Assembly (NCBI RefSeq): GCF_900129815.1 | Contig: NZ_FQWX01000003.1 | Coordinates: 123,605-187,604, forward strand | DNA from: Asaccharospora irregularis DSM 2635 | Lineage (GTDB): Bacteria > Bacillota > Clostridia > Peptostreptococcales > Peptostreptococcaceae | Direction of reading: 5' to 3' | Length of the DNA: 64,000 nt | In this document: positions 1 through 8,973 of the stretch, piece by piece | Position numbering within the stretch: position 1 is the first letter of the stretch | Layout of the letters: every line of letters starts with the position of its first letter | Translations under genes and position numbers: made by a program | Notes under the pieces: generated by a model | The model's database searches: none | Seen by the model: the letters and a program-made list of their open reading frames with translations, nothing else | Told to the model about the DNA's origin: nothing

Positions 1-378
1 TATAACTATTTTGGATATATTTTTACCGTAATCCTTGTAAATAGTTTCTACATACTTAGGGATAAAAGTCTTTAGTATTTCTTTAGCTTCCGGCTTTAAT
101 TCTGAACTATCTACATCAAACATAGTTTTTTCTCCAAATGTTATCTCACCAGTGTTTTTATCTACCTCAACTGGAATTTTATTTTTATCTAGTGTTTCCT
201 TTACTGAGATATTTACATTTTTGGCTAGGTCCTTTTCAACTGATCCTGCTATACTCTCTGAACTAAATAAAATTAGTATTACAACCATCAACACCGTTGA
301 TATTAAATCTGTAAATGTAGGCCAGAAACCACTTTGTTCAGATTCCTTATTTATAGTTCTTCTATATTTATTAATCAT
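1..378 (-). CDS. OmpA/MotB-like stator protein, C-terminus cut by window edge
   Basis: The reading frame runs from an ATG at 378 off the left edge (126 codons visible). After about 17 polar residues comes one membrane helix beginning FWPTFTDLISTVLMVV. Its Asp24 sits where MotB and ZorB carry the ion-conducting aspartate. Residues 60-126 (TGEITFGEKTMFDVDSSELKPE) match the start of an OmpA-like peptidoglycan-binding domain. The start overlaps the end of the upstream MotA/TolQ-like gene by 8 nt, so the two are co-translated and probably form one membrane ion channel. The family is clear; whether the partner is a motor, a transport energiser or a Zorya-type defence stator depends on genes outside the window. 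Confidence 0.85.
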   Translation of the reverse strand, partial: MINKYRRTINKESEQSGFWPTFTDLISTVLMVVILILFSSESIAGSVEKDLAKNVNISVKETLDKNKIPVEVDKNTGEITFGEKTMFDVDSSELKPEAKEILKTFIPKYVETIYKDYGKNISKIVI

Positions 379-1681
379 TTAAATCATCCTCATCTATATC
401 TTTTATAATTGAGTATTCTTTTTCTATTTCATAAATTTCTTCATTAGAAGGTACTATATAATTTTTATCTTTTATTGAAGATATACCTGAAGCTTCTTTA
501 TATAAATCAAGGTAATTAAACATCATATCTAGTTTATCCTCTATATCCTTTGATGCATTTGATATTATATTACTAAGATTGTTTAAGTCTTCTTCTAGGC
601 TTATCTTTCTGTCGTAAATATCTCTTTGGTTATCTATTATATTATCCTCTCTATCCACTAGCTTTAATAGTAAATCCTGTGCACTTCTTTCATATAATCC
701 AAAAGTTGCACTTAGATTTCTCATATATTCACTAACTCTATATTGATTTTCTGTTAAATCATAGATTGATTTTGCAGACTCTTTTATATCGAGAAGAATT
801 TCCTTATTTATATCCTCTTGCTTATCGTAATTCTCAAATAATCTATTAAATTTTATATTTAAAATATTGAATTGTTTATCTAGCTTTCTTATATTTTGAT
901 CAAATGTTTTAATAGAGTTTTGAGATCCTTCTAGTAATCCCTTTAAAACTTCTATTCCACCTATAAATTCCTCGTTAAATTCAGTTAAATCCTTAGATAT
1001 TTTATCAAATCTTTCTATAGCTTCAATAGATTTACTTATCTGTTTTATAGTATTTTTCACTTCTTCTATTTTTGAATCAACACGTTCTGATTTAACATGT
1101 GTGACATCTGAAGTTATTAAATTTTCAAGTTTTAGCATAATTTGTACCATTACATGCTCGCAATTATTAATTTTTGTTGAGAAATTTATTATCATTGAAC
1201 AAATTATACCAAATATACTAGTCGTGAATGCAGTTTGCATACTACTTATTGTACTTGGTAGAGAGTCTATAATATTTTTAGTATCTACATTTAAGAGCAT
1301 CATAGAAAGTCCTACAAATGTACCTAACACCCCTAATAATATACATGTTGAAGATGATCCTTTTATACTTCTTATTTCCTCTATCATAGGCTTATTTTTA
1401 TGTCTAAAATCTGAAGCCACCTCTTCAATAAAGGAAGTCATATTAATTTCTAAGTAAGGATTTTCCTGTTGATATACACTGTACTTACTTTTAGCGTTTA
1501 TGTATAGTTTGCTATTTTTGTAATTGCTATTTAACTCTATTAACTCGGTATTTATGAAATTGTATAAATTTCTATTTTCTAAAATTCTTACCAACATATA
1601 TAGAGTTATCGCAATTAAAAATATTACTGTTATGGAGTTTGTAAATATTGAACTAATTAAATTAGAACTTATATTACTCAT
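371..1681 (-). CDS. MotA/TolQ/ExbB-family channel protein with long cytoplasmic coiled coil
   Basis: About 436 aa. Hydrophobic segments lie near residues 10-32, 110-133 and 148-172 (STCILLGVLGTFVGLSMML and TAFTTSIFGIICSMIINF), giving the three-helix plan of TolQ/ExbB/ZorA. The C-terminal 250 residues are charged, helical and coiled-coil-like, far longer than the tail of ExbB. The start was placed at the ATG at 1681 because GGTGAT lies just upstream; a GTG at 1690 and an ATG at 1687 are also in frame. It overlaps the OmpA-like gene by 8 nt. The long intracellular tail plus an OmpA-type partner is the ZorA/ZorB arrangement, but generic ion-driven stators share it, so a Zorya assignment is only possible. 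Confidence 0.8.
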   Translation of the reverse strand: MSNISSNLISSIFTNSITVIFLIAITLYMLVRILENRNLYNFINTELIELNSNYKNSKLYINAKSKYSVYQQENPYLEINMTSFIEEVASDFRHKNKPMIEEIRSIKGSSSTCILLGVLGTFVGLSMMLLNVDTKNIIDSLPSTISSMQTAFTTSIFGIICSMIINFSTKINNCEHVMVQIMLKLENLITSDVTHVKSERVDSKIEEVKNTIKQISKSIEAIERFDKISKDLTEFNEEFIGGIEVLKGLLEGSQNSIKTFDQNIRKLDKQFNILNIKFNRLFENYDKQEDINKEILLDIKESAKSIYDLTENQYRVSEYMRNLSATFGLYERSAQDLLLKLVDREDNIIDNQRDIYDRKISLEEDLNNLSNIISNASKDIEDKLDMMFNYLDLYKEASGISSIKDKNYIVPSNEEIYEIEKEYSIIKDIDEDDLND

Positions 1682-1753
1682 TATCATCACCCTGCCTTAT
1701 AATTTATTTATCAATAAATTTATATGTACTAGTTGCTAATAAAATACAAAATA

Positions 1754-1786
1754 AAAGTAGCCTAGTTAAATTTAACAGGCTACTTT
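1754..1786 (-). terminator. Intrinsic terminator after the lipoprotein gene
   Basis: A perfect 10-bp stem (AAAGTAGCCT with AGGCTACTTT) encloses a second palindrome, GTTAAATTTAAC. It lies five bases past the stop of the minus-strand lipoprotein gene and is followed on that strand by a T-rich run. Confidence 0.8.
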
Positions 1787-1790
1787 ACTT

Positions 1791-2516
1791 TTATTTTATA
1801 GTAATTTCCATATAATCACCAAGTGCATGTTGTATAGGAATTATAAGAGTTAAAGAATTTTTATCTCTATAACTAAATACTTCAGGATATACAAACTCTC
1901 CATTATTGTTAGAAAAATCGGCTTTTAATAATGAATCTTTTATCCATGCTTCATCCTTTTGTTTTATATAATCCTTTTGTACCTTAGCTAAGTTTTTATC
2001 CTTTGTTTTTAATTCGTACTTATCATCACTTAGTAATACTTGAGTAACTATATCTACATCCTCATAGTCTTTAAGTCTTATTTTAGACTCTTTTTCTAAG
2101 TCTATATTAGTTGTACAAGCAAAGCTAGTCGGATATGCATTGTTTGAATTATTATAATATCCCTTATACAGTATAGATATCATGTTATCATTTAGAAGTT
2201 TTATTTCATAATTAACTTCTAATGTAAAATCTTTAGAATCAGAAGTATAGTGTTTCTTTATATTAGATATGTCATCTTTTATTATAGTGTTTATCTTTTT
2301 ACTTTTATCTTTATTATCCTTTAACTCTATTTGAGGATACTTTATTAATATGTCATCCATTTCGTATACCACTTCTTTTACACTCTTATCACTACTTTGT
2401 GATAAAACACTACTTTTAGATACTTCCTTTTCTTTTGATACACTTTGCTGGCTACAGCCAGTAGCCATAAATCCTACTATTATCATCATAGGTATTGCTA
2501 TAAAGAATTTTCTCAT
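1791..2516 (-). CDS. Lipoprotein with DUF4163/DUF3298-like (PdaC/RsiV-type) domain
   Basis: 241 aa. The N-terminus MRKFFIAIPMMIIVGFMATGC is a lipoprotein signal peptide with the lipobox MATGC, so the protein should be anchored on the outer face of the membrane. After a Ser/Lys linker, residues about 50-241 have the layout of the DUF4163-DUF3298 pair found in PdaC-like and RsiV-like proteins (YPQIEL near the start, then a YKGYYNNSNNAYPTS segment and a C-terminal LIIPIQHALGDY stretch). It looks monocistronic, with its own terminator. Family identity is from pattern recognition. The function is not known; binding of a cell-wall ligand is possible. Confidence 0.65.
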   Translation of the reverse strand: MRKFFIAIPMMIIVGFMATGCSQQSVSKEKEVSKSSVLSQSSDKSVKEVVYEMDDILIKYPQIELKDNKDKSKKINTIIKDDISNIKKHYTSDSKDFTLEVNYEIKLLNDNMISILYKGYYNNSNNAYPTSFACTTNIDLEKESKIRLKDYEDVDIVTQVLLSDDKYELKTKDKNLAKVQKDYIKQKDEAWIKDSLLKADFSNNNGEFVYPEVFSYRDKNSLTLIIPIQHALGDYMEITIK

Positions 2517-2686
2517 ATGAAATTTTCTCCCTCTTTAAATTATTTAGATAACACATAGAAATTCTTGGCCCAAGAAGCTTCGATTTGTGAACAAAAACAA
2601 TTTCATCGTTGTGTTTAAATTTATTATTTTGTATTTAATTAATTCTCACTATATACTAACAATTCCTTGTTGTTTTTAAAAATTAA

Positions 2687-2748
2687 AATAAAATATTATT
2701 GACTGATTTTAACAAATTTTATAAAAAACCCGTCAATAATATTTTATT
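2687..2748 (-). terminator. 17-bp perfect inverted repeat, possible terminator
   Basis: AATAAAATATTATTGAC at 2687-2703 is exactly reverse-complementary to 2732-2748, with a 28-nt gap. It lies 58 nt past the stop of the minus-strand Cys-rich gene and is followed on that strand by T-rich sequence. The stem is nearly all A/T and the loop is long, so a terminator role is uncertain. Confidence 0.4.
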
Positions 2749-2805
2749 TGTCTATATTTAGTGAATTAACACTATATTTTAACAATATATTCTAACAATA
2801 TTTTT

Positions 2806-3297
2806 TTAACTATTACATTTATAGCAAACACATTTGTAAACAGAATTATCACAATTACAGTTACAGTAATTTTTTTGGTCACATTCTAAATAGTTCATAT
2901 TGCATCCACAATGATTTGTATAGTGATTTTCGTAGCAATCAGCTGCTTTATTTAAACACTCTTTAGCTTCATCCATCAAGTTTTCACTCATATCAGATAG
3001 TTTTTTATGTTCACACCAAAGGTCTTTAGCCCTATTTACTTCTTCATTATATTTCTCTTTAAGGCACTTAGCTCTTCTGTCTGATTCACTTGCCTCATTA
3101 GCAACTTGATTAGCCTTTTGACTTAAACAACAAGCCTTTTGACATTTTTCATTTGCAATTTCTTCATACTTTTTGCAATTAGGATTAAAACAATTACAGT
3201 TTTTATTAAAGCACTTATTTTTGGACTTATTGCTAAATTTATTATTACATTTATGGTGGTTATATTTACAAGTTTTCCCCTTATTCCAATATTGCAT
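2806..3297 (-). CDS. Cysteine-rich protein, candidate spore coat/exosporium component
   Basis: 163 aa with 22 cysteines (13.5%). The N-terminal 45 residues are Cys/Asn/Lys-rich and the C-terminal 35 are packed with Cys pairs (CGC, CNCNC, CVCYKC). Between them, residues about 45-125 are charged and helical. There is no signal peptide. Start supported by GGGTGA upstream of the ATG. Size and composition recall the cysteine-rich exosporium morphogenetic proteins of C. difficile such as CdeM, but I cannot confirm homology. A spore-surface disulfide-crosslinked protein is the most natural guess; a metal-binding role is the alternative. Confidence 0.5.
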   Translation of the reverse strand: MQYWNKGKTCKYNHHKCNNKFSNKSKNKCFNKNCNCFNPNCKKYEEIANEKCQKACCLSQKANQVANEASESDRRAKCLKEKYNEEVNRAKDLWCEHKKLSDMSENLMDEAKECLNKAADCYENHYTNHCGCNMNYLECDQKNYCNCNCDNSVYKCVCYKCNS

Positions 3298-3570
3298 TCA
3301 AATCACCCTTTAAATTATATTATTTGAGACTTATTTTCATTTATTTAAATCTCTTATTGATATCATTATATGGAAGTATACCTAAAGTGTTACAAAATAA
3401 CTCTATATACACAAATAAACGACATATTTCTTTTTATCTAAGGGATGAGATTATCTACCATAATTTACAATTATTTTTTTATATATGCTGATGTTATAAT
3501 ATTAATAGAGGTAGGTAGAGGTAAATTTTATTATATTTATTTTAAAAATATTGTAAATGGGGGAAATAAT

Positions 3571-4008
3571 ATGGCAAATGCAAACGATATCATAGTAAAT
3601 GAAGAGGGATTCTGGTCTAGGGAAATCAGATGTCCTAAATGTGGAAGTTCAAATCTAAATAGCTTAGTATCTAAATCTAAATCTTTATATCAGTATTGTG
3701 AAGAATGTAATTATGAAAAAGATAATTCTTTGAAACACGTATCTATTGATTCTATTCTAATGACAATCAAAAATAATTTTAAAAAACTTGAAAAGAATAA
3801 TACAAACCTATTAAGTATAGATTTAGTCCAAGAAAAATCTAAACTAAGTTTATTGGTGAATAGAGAAAATTTAATTAGCGAAAACATTCCTAATGAATTA
3901 AGCAATAATGACATATTTTTTATAAAAAATAGTATCTATTATTTAATAGAAGATTTCTATAGCTATGATAATAAAGTACATAACAATATATCTATAAACA
4001 TAATATAA
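3571..4008 (+). CDS. Small protein with N-terminal zinc ribbon, function unknown
   Basis: 145 aa from the ATG at 3571, which has GGGGGA seven bases upstream; the longer open frame from 3445 lacks a ribosome binding site. Residues 20-43 carry CPKCGS...YCEEC, a four-cysteine zinc ribbon. The remainder is helical and charged with no recognised motif. The gene stands alone on the plus strand, convergent with the DUF218 gene. It could be a nucleic-acid-binding or regulatory protein; no function is assigned. Confidence 0.65.
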   Translation: MANANDIIVNEEGFWSREIRCPKCGSSNLNSLVSKSKSLYQYCEECNYEKDNSLKHVSIDSILMTIKNNFKKLEKNNTNLLSIDLVQEKSKLSLLVNRENLISENIPNELSNNDIFFIKNSIYYLIEDFYSYDNKVHNNISINII

Positions 4009-4026
4009 AACAAATATAAAACAAAA

Positions 4027-4055
4027 TCCCTGAAACTAATTATAAGTTACAGGGA
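4027..4055 (-). terminator. Intrinsic terminator after the DUF218 gene
   Basis: TCCCTG (4027-4032) pairs with CAGGGA (4050-4055), extended by GAAAC/GTTAC with one mismatch. On the minus strand it is followed by TTTTGTTTTA. It may also serve the convergent zinc-ribbon gene. Confidence 0.6.
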
Positions 4056-4080
4056 CATATATCATAAAGTATTAATACCT

Positions 4081-4821
4081 TTACCACAATATTAACATTT
4101 TTGTAAATGCAAAAAATTCTCTAATATAATATACAGGTACAAATGATGCTTTAGATTTACTAGTGTAGAATGTAGCACTAGTAAATCTATTTTTTTTGGC
4201 TAATATACTACTTCTAAAGGCATGAAAATCTGTAGTCACAACCTTTATATTTAAGTCTTGAATCTCTTTTTTTGAATGATTTTCTATCATTTTTTTAGAG
4301 AATTTAAAATTCTCATATGTATTTTTAGACATATTTTCTTCGATTATTATATTTCTATTAATTCCATTATTTATTAAGTACTCCTTCATAGCAAAAGCTT
4401 CCGATACATTTTCTCCGCTTCCTTTTCCACCAGATACAACTATATAACAGTCGTCGTTTGTTTTGTTTATATACTCTATGGTGCTATCTAACCTTCCCTT
4501 TAATGTTAGGCTTGGTGTATTATTTTTTACAGCAGCTCCAAGTACAATTAAATAATCACAGTCATCTTTAATATTTCTTTTGGGATAAAAAATAAATACA
4601 GATTCTAGTATTAAAAATACCGTCAACAAAGTAGTAAACGATAACTTTAAAAATCTATAGAGTTTCCTATTTATTTTTTCCTTTATTTTATGGTAAATAA
4701 TTAGTACTATCCCAAAAATCAGGAAAATTTCATCAAAGGATATGCCTCCAAAAAACAGCCTTAAATAAAAATAATATATTATAAACACACTAGCTATCAT
4801 TAAATCTATATTCTTTTTCAT
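4081..4821 (-). CDS. DUF218 (YdcF/SanA/ElyC-type) membrane protein
   Basis: 246 aa. The first 80 residues are hydrophobic, with two to three membrane helices. From residue 87 the DUF218 domain starts with DCDYLIVLGAAV and continues with LKGRLDSTIEYI, VVSGGKG and a later VVTTDFHAFRSS. This is the order of conserved blocks seen in YdcF, SanA and ElyC, which are envelope-associated proteins of poorly known chemistry. Start supported by AGGAAGG eight bases upstream. Family call is firm; an envelope-maintenance role is inferred from homologues only. Confidence 0.8.
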   Translation of the reverse strand: MKKNIDLMIASVFIIYYFYLRLFFGGISFDEIFLIFGIVLIIYHKIKEKINRKLYRFLKLSFTTLLTVFLILESVFIFYPKRNIKDDCDYLIVLGAAVKNNTPSLTLKGRLDSTIEYINKTNDDCYIVVSGGKGSGENVSEAFAMKEYLINNGINRNIIIEENMSKNTYENFKFSKKMIENHSKKEIQDLNIKVVTTDFHAFRSSILAKKNRFTSATFYTSKSKASFVPVYYIREFFAFTKMLILW

Positions 4822-4878
4822 AAAAACCTTCCTATCTATATAATTATGGTTTGTTCTTATATATAAGTATAATACAAA

Positions 4879-4918
4879 AGAGACTGTTTATAAAATGGGG
4901 AAATTATAAACAGTCTCT
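4879..4918 (-). terminator. Intrinsic terminator, end of rib operon
   Basis: A perfect 15-bp stem (AGAGACTGTTTATAA with its complement at 4904-4918) and a 10-nt loop, 130 nt past the ribH stop. The minus-strand sequence after it is TTTGTATTATAC. Confidence 0.7.
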
Positions 4919-5050
4919 CTATGTTGTTTAAAAGTTAAATATCTACATCAGGGGGGATGTATAATATTTATGGGATATTGGGATAGTATATTAATACCCG
5001 GGTAATTTAGTTTAAAACATTTTTATACAAAATAAGTAAATTTTTTTATC

Positions 5051-5512
5051 CTAAAACTCTTTTAGTAAATTAACCATTTCTATAGCAGTAACTGCTGCAT
5101 CATAACCTTTGTTTCCAGCTTTAGTTCCAGCTCTTTCTATAGCTTGTTCTATTGTATCAGTAGTTACAACTCCAAATATAACAGGTATATCGGAGTTTAA
5201 AGATACTGTTGCCACTCCTTTTGATACTTCTGCACATACATAATCAAAGTGCGGAGTTGCTCCCTTTATAACTGCCCCTAGACAGATCACAGCATCATAT
5301 TTTTTACTAACTGCCATCTTTTTAGCCACTAGAGGTATCTCAAATGCGCCCGGTACCCATGCTACATCTATATTATCTTCTTCTACTCCATGTCTCTTTA
5401 GAGCATCTAATGACCCTCCTACTAATTTTGAAACAATAAATTCATTAAATCTAGCTGCTACTATTCCTATTTTTGCACCATCTGCTACTAAGTTTCCTTC
5501 TAATATTTTCAT
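5051..5512 (-). CDS. ribH: 6,7-dimethyl-8-ribityllumazine synthase
   Basis: 153 aa, the normal length for the family. It condenses 5-amino-6-ribitylaminouracil with 3,4-dihydroxy-2-butanone 4-phosphate to form the lumazine precursor of riboflavin. Recognised by [11 protein letters not shown] near the N-terminus, the substrate-binding [10 protein letters not shown], the block [16 protein letters not shown] containing the catalytic histidine, and the C-terminal AGNKGYDAA. It is the last gene of ribD-ribE-ribBA-ribH, 71 nt downstream of ribBA, and should share the FMN-riboswitch-controlled transcript. Confidence 0.97.
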   Translation of the reverse strand: MKILEGNLVADGAKIGIVAARFNEFIVSKLVGGSLDALKRHGVEEDNIDVAWVPGAFEIPLVAKKMAVSKKYDAVICLGAVIKGATPHFDYVCAEVSKGVATVSLNSDIPVIFGVVTTDTIEQAIERAGTKAGNKGYDAAVTAIEMVNLLKEF

Positions 5513-5583
5513 ATTTTATCTCTCCCTTTTTTATTATCATATTATAAGTATATAATTTATTATTTTTAGTAAATTTATTATTC

Positions 5584-6783
5584 TTAGCAAGTTAACATAT
5601 GTTGCATCTTCTCTTTTTTAGTTTTTAAGTAAAACTCATTTACTTCATTGTGATCTATCTCAATAGAAACCCTTTGAATTATTTCAATTCCATAATTGCT
5701 TAAACCAAGTATCTTTTCAGGATTATTTGTCATCAAATTGATTTTTCTCACTCCTAGATCTTTAAGCATTTGAGCCGCCATACTATATTCCCTCATATCT
5801 GCATCAAATCCAAGTTCTAAATTTGCCTCTACAGTATCAAGACCTGTATCTTGAAGTGCATATGCTTTTAACTTATTCATAAGGCCTATACCTCTACCTT
5901 CCTGTCTCATATATAAAAGTATGCCTCTACCCTCTTTTTCAATTTCTCTCATTGCCCTAGCATACTGATCTCCACAGTCACATCTCTTTGATCCTAAAAC
6001 ATCTCCTGTTAGGCACTCTGAATGTATTCTAGTAAGTACTGGTTCATCTCCACTTAAATCACCTTTAACCAAAGCTATATTTTCTTGTCCAGTAATTTTG
6101 TCTATAAATCCATACATATCAAAATCTCCATACTTTGTAGGCATTTTTACTTTTGCAACCCTCTCAACTAACTTTTCATTTGCTTTTCTATATTCAATTA
6201 AATCTTCTATAGTTATTATTTTTAAATTGTATTTTTTTGCAAATTCTATAAGTTCTGGTGTTCTAGCCATTGTTCCATCATCATTCATTATTTCACAGAT
6301 AACTCCACCAGGTTTAAGACCTGCTAGTCTTGATAAATCAACAGAAGCTTCAGTGTGACCTTTTCTAACTAATACTCCTCCCTCTCTAGCTACTAGTGGG
6401 AAAATATGTCCTGGTCTTCTAAAATCATCTGCTTTTGAGTTGCTATCTAGTAGTTTTTTAACAGTATGTGCTCTTTCAAAAGCCGATATACCTGTAGTTG
6501 TATCTACATGATCTATAGATACTGTAAAAGCTGTTTCATGATTGTCTGTATTATTATCTACCATTTGACCTATATTTAAGCTACTAAGAAGCTCCTTTGT
6601 CATAGGTGCGCATATAAGTCCTCTTGCGTATTTTGCCATAAAGTTTACAGCTTCTGGTGTAACTTTATCAGCAGCTATTACTAAATCGCCTTCATTTTCT
6701 CTATCAGGATCGTCTATTACTATTACCATCTTTCCATCCCTAATATCTTTTATAGCATCTTCTATTTTGTTAAATTCAAACAT
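5584..6783 (-). CDS. ribBA: Bifunctional DHBP synthase / GTP cyclohydrolase II
   Basis: 399 aa from the ATG at 6783 ([19 protein letters not shown]), preceded by AGGGGG. The open frame extends further upstream but would then overlap ribE and lie outside the family length. The N-terminal half is RibB, with [12 protein letters not shown] and the later [11 protein letters not shown] and GHTEASVDL. The C-terminal half is RibA, with the zinc-binding [17 protein letters not shown] and the GTP-binding RQEGRGIGL. Together they supply both precursors that RibD and RibH use. Order and fusion match the B. subtilis operon. Confidence 0.96.
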   Translation of the reverse strand: MFEFNKIEDAIKDIRDGKMVIVIDDPDRENEGDLVIAADKVTPEAVNFMAKYARGLICAPMTKELLSSLNIGQMVDNNTDNHETAFTVSIDHVDTTTGISAFERAHTVKKLLDSNSKADDFRRPGHIFPLVAREGGVLVRKGHTEASVDLSRLAGLKPGGVICEIMNDDGTMARTPELIEFAKKYNLKIITIEDLIEYRKANEKLVERVAKVKMPTKYGDFDMYGFIDKITGQENIALVKGDLSGDEPVLTRIHSECLTGDVLGSKRCDCGDQYARAMREIEKEGRGILLYMRQEGRGIGLMNKLKAYALQDTGLDTVEANLELGFDADMREYSMAAQMLKDLGVRKINLMTNNPEKILGLSNYGIEIIQRVSIEIDHNEVNEFYLKTKKEKMQHMLTC

Positions 6784-6835
6784 AATTTTTGTTTCCCCCT
6801 CTGTGTAAAATTTTAAATTTTGTTTATATTTCGAC

Positions 6836-7492
6836 TTATAAAAATCCATTTTCCTTTAGAAAGTCTTCTGTCAAGGATGTCTTTTTAACTCCATCTTCTT
6901 TACTTTTAAAGCCTAAAAGACGTTCTATGTACTTACCAACTAAATCACATTCAATATTTACATTTTCTCCTATTGTTTTAGAGAGTAATATAGTTTCCTC
7001 ACCAGTATGAGGTATTATAGATACTTTGAATACTTCATCATCAACATAAGAAACTGTCAAACTTATCCCATCAATTGCAACAGAACCTTTGTAGATAATG
7101 TATTTTAATATATCTTTTTGAGGTCTTATTGTTAAAACAACTGCTATATCCTCCCTTTGCATTAGAATTATTTGCCCTAATCCATCTATATGTCCACTTA
7201 CCATATGTCCTCCAAGCCTAGTGTTTAGACTTAAAGCTCTTTCTAGATTTACTCTACTTCCAATTTTGAGACTACCTAAATTACTTACTCTTAAAGTCTC
7301 AGCCATTATATCAGCCTCAAAAGTTTCTTTGTATATATTCTTAACAGTCAAACATACACCATTTGTACATATGCTATCTCCTACTTTAGTATCTTCCAGT
7401 ACCTTATTTGCCCTTATCGTGAAGCTAGAAGAATTATCACCTTTTTTTATATTTTTAATAGTTCCTATCTCCTCTATTATTCCTGTGAACAA
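6836..7492 (-). CDS. ribE: Riboflavin synthase, alpha subunit
   Basis: 218 aa. It dismutates two ribityllumazines to riboflavin and the pyrimidine recycled to RibH. The two lumazine-binding repeats are visible: [12 protein letters not shown] with [11 protein letters not shown] in the first, and [13 protein letters not shown] with [11 protein letters not shown] in the second. ATG at 7492 opens with the canonical MFTGIIEE. It lies 57 nt after ribD and 52 nt before the ribBA start. Confidence 0.96.
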   Translation of the reverse strand: MFTGIIEEIGTIKNIKKGDNSSSFTIRANKVLEDTKVGDSICTNGVCLTVKNIYKETFEADIMAETLRVSNLGSLKIGSRVNLERALSLNTRLGGHMVSGHIDGLGQIILMQREDIAVVLTIRPQKDILKYIIYKGSVAIDGISLTVSYVDDEVFKVSIIPHTGEETILLSKTIGENVNIECDLVGKYIERLLGFKSKEDGVKKTSLTEDFLKENGFL

Positions 7493-7549
7493 AATCCCAC
7501 CCCCTTAACTTACCTGTTGAATTTATAAAGTAAAAATTCTAATTTAGAT

Positions 7550-8635
7550 TTACTTGTCTATATATCCCTCAATAAGTACATCTTCTCCTATATTTGAGGT
7601 AATCATATTTTTTAGTTTAAAGCAGTCTGATAGCTTATCTATTCCAAGCCCTCCTATTGGAGTTTTTGAATTTACACCGCCTATTATTTTAGGAGCAATA
7701 TAAAATTGAACCTTATCAACTATTCCCTCATTTAAAGCGGAAAAATTAAGTTGTGATCCACCTTCTAAAAGGATACTATCTATCTTTAATTCTCCAAGCT
7801 TTCTAATCATATCTTTTAAATCAACTCTGTTTTCTTTTGAGTTTGTAAACAATAGTTCAATTCCTCTATCTTTTAGTTCTTCTGCTTTTTTGTGATCTGC
7901 CCTATCAGTAGTCACTATAATTGTTCTAGACTGATTGTCATTTATAACATTAGATTCCAAAGGAATCCTAAGGGTACTATCGGTTATTATCCTTATTGGA
8001 TTTTTTCCGCCCTCAATTCTACAAGTAAGCTTAGGATTGTCTTTTATCACTGTGTTTACGCCAACTAATATAGCACTAAGATTGCCTCTTAATTTATGAA
8101 CTTCATCTCTTGATTTATCACAACTTATCCATTTTGAATGTCCTGAAGCTGTACATATTTTCCCGTCTAGTGACATTGCAATTTTCATAACTACAAAAGG
8201 TATTTTTTCTATTATGTACTTCATAAAAACTTCATTTAGGCGTTTATTTTCATCATCTAAAATCCCCGTAACCACTTCTATCCCATTTTCTCTAAGTTTT
8301 TTGATACCTCTTCCAGATACCAAAGGATTAGGATCATGCGATGCTATAACAACTTTTGATATTTTATTTTTTATAATCCTGTCTACACATGGTGGAGTAT
8401 TTCCATAATGTGAACACGGCTCTAAAGTTACATACATAGTTGAACCCTCAATACTTTCTGTAGCACTTTTTATTGCATTTACTTCTGCATGATTTTGGCC
8501 ATATTTCTCATGATATCCCTTTCCTATTATCTTATTATCTTTTACTATTACAGCTCCAACCATAGGATTAGGGTTTACCAAGCCAATACCTTTTTTCGCT
8601 AAGTCAAGCGCTAGTTTCATATAGAATTCTTCCAA
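7550..8635 (-). CDS. ribD: Bifunctional riboflavin deaminase/reductase
   Basis: 361 aa, first gene of the operon. It deaminates and then reduces the product of GTP cyclohydrolase II. The N-terminal zinc deaminase shows HAE (49-51) and PCSHYGNTPPC with zinc ligands Cys74 and Cys83. The C-terminal reductase half begins near KIAMSLDGKI and contains ILVGVNTVIKDNPKLTCR and LLEGGSQLN. A TTG start at 8635 is preferred: it gives MEEFYMKLALDLA, which matches the B. subtilis RibD N-terminus, and lies just after AAGGTGGTGA; an ATG five codons later is the alternative. Controlled by the upstream FMN riboswitch. Confidence 0.95.
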   Translation of the reverse strand: MEEFYMKLALDLAKKGIGLVNPNPMVGAVIVKDNKIIGKGYHEKYGQNHAEVNAIKSATESIEGSTMYVTLEPCSHYGNTPPCVDRIIKNKISKVVIASHDPNPLVSGRGIKKLRENGIEVVTGILDDENKRLNEVFMKYIIEKIPFVVMKIAMSLDGKICTASGHSKWISCDKSRDEVHKLRGNLSAILVGVNTVIKDNPKLTCRIEGGKNPIRIITDSTLRIPLESNVINDNQSRTIIVTTDRADHKKAEELKDRGIELLFTNSKENRVDLKDMIRKLGELKIDSILLEGGSQLNFSALNEGIVDKVQFYIAPKIIGGVNSKTPIGGLGIDKLSDCFKLKNMITSNIGEDVLIEGYIDK

Positions 8636-8660
8636 CCTATCTCACCACCTTATTTTTAAA

Positions 8661-8688
8661 AGCCCTAAGTCATAGATAACTCAGGGCT
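8661..8688 (-). terminator. Second leader hairpin just before ribD
   Basis: AGCCCTAAGT and ACTCAGGGCT form a 10-bp stem with one G-U pair in the minus-strand RNA, followed by TTTT and the ribD ribosome binding site. It lies 50 nt past the first leader terminator and may act as a second attenuator or help control translation. Confidence 0.55.
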
Positions 8689-8738
8689 CTTGGATGAAAA
8701 TAATACTATATTTTTTATAGTTATAAATAGATAATAAA

Positions 8739-8768
8739 AAGCTCTGAAATAAAAATATTCCAGAGCTT
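8739..8768 (-). terminator. Riboswitch-controlled attenuator of the rib operon
   Basis: AAGCTCTG and CAGAGCTT form an 8-bp stem, followed on the minus strand by TTTTTATTAT. It lies 50 nt downstream of the FMN aptamer and is the likely expression platform: FMN binding should favour this terminator. Confidence 0.75.
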
Positions 8769-8815
8769 GATTAGACATATAAAATAACTACACTAAATTT
8801 ACATATATCAAATAT

Positions 8816-8921
8816 CTTCTTTCATCCAGACTGTACTGTCGGCTTCGGAATCTAACCGAATCATGCCATTTAGGCTCGCGGGCTTTACCGCCGGTAGGGA
8901 ATTTCACCCTGCCCTGAAGAC
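8816..8921 (-). promoter_or_regulatory. FMN riboswitch (RFN element)
   Basis: Read on the minus strand from 8921, the core elements of the RFN aptamer appear in order: GGGCAGGGTGAAATTCCC, then CTACCGGCGGTAAAGCCCGC, GAGCC, GATTCGGT, and CCGACAGTACAGTCTGGATG followed by AAAGAAGA. These are near-identical to the RFN consensus. Paired with the terminator at 8739-8768 it should shut off ribD-ribE-ribBA-ribH when FMN is plentiful. Confidence 0.97.
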
Positions 8922-8942
8922 TTATATTAAGTTTATACTTAA

Positions 8943-8971
8943 ATAATAGTTATCTTTATAAGAAATGTCAA
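8943..8971 (-). promoter_or_regulatory. Sigma-A-type promoter of the rib operon
   Basis: Minus strand TTGACA (8971-8966), 17-nt spacer, TATTAT (8948-8943). The predicted start near 8936 is about 15 nt before the FMN aptamer. The promoter abuts the 3' end of hydF. Confidence 0.75.
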
Positions 8972-8973
8972 TA

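Noticed and set aside
1101..1457. Plus-strand open frame of 118 aa
   Set aside because: Antisense shadow of the MotA/TolQ-like gene; no ribosome binding site and hydrophobicity mirrors the complement. The same applies to the many other frames antisense to real genes, for example 6098-6358, 35885-36136, 56224-56718 and 60712-61011.
1..1681. Full Zorya defence system
   Set aside because: Only the stator-like pair is visible; no ZorC, ZorD or ZorE lies in the window, so it is reported as a possibility, not a call.
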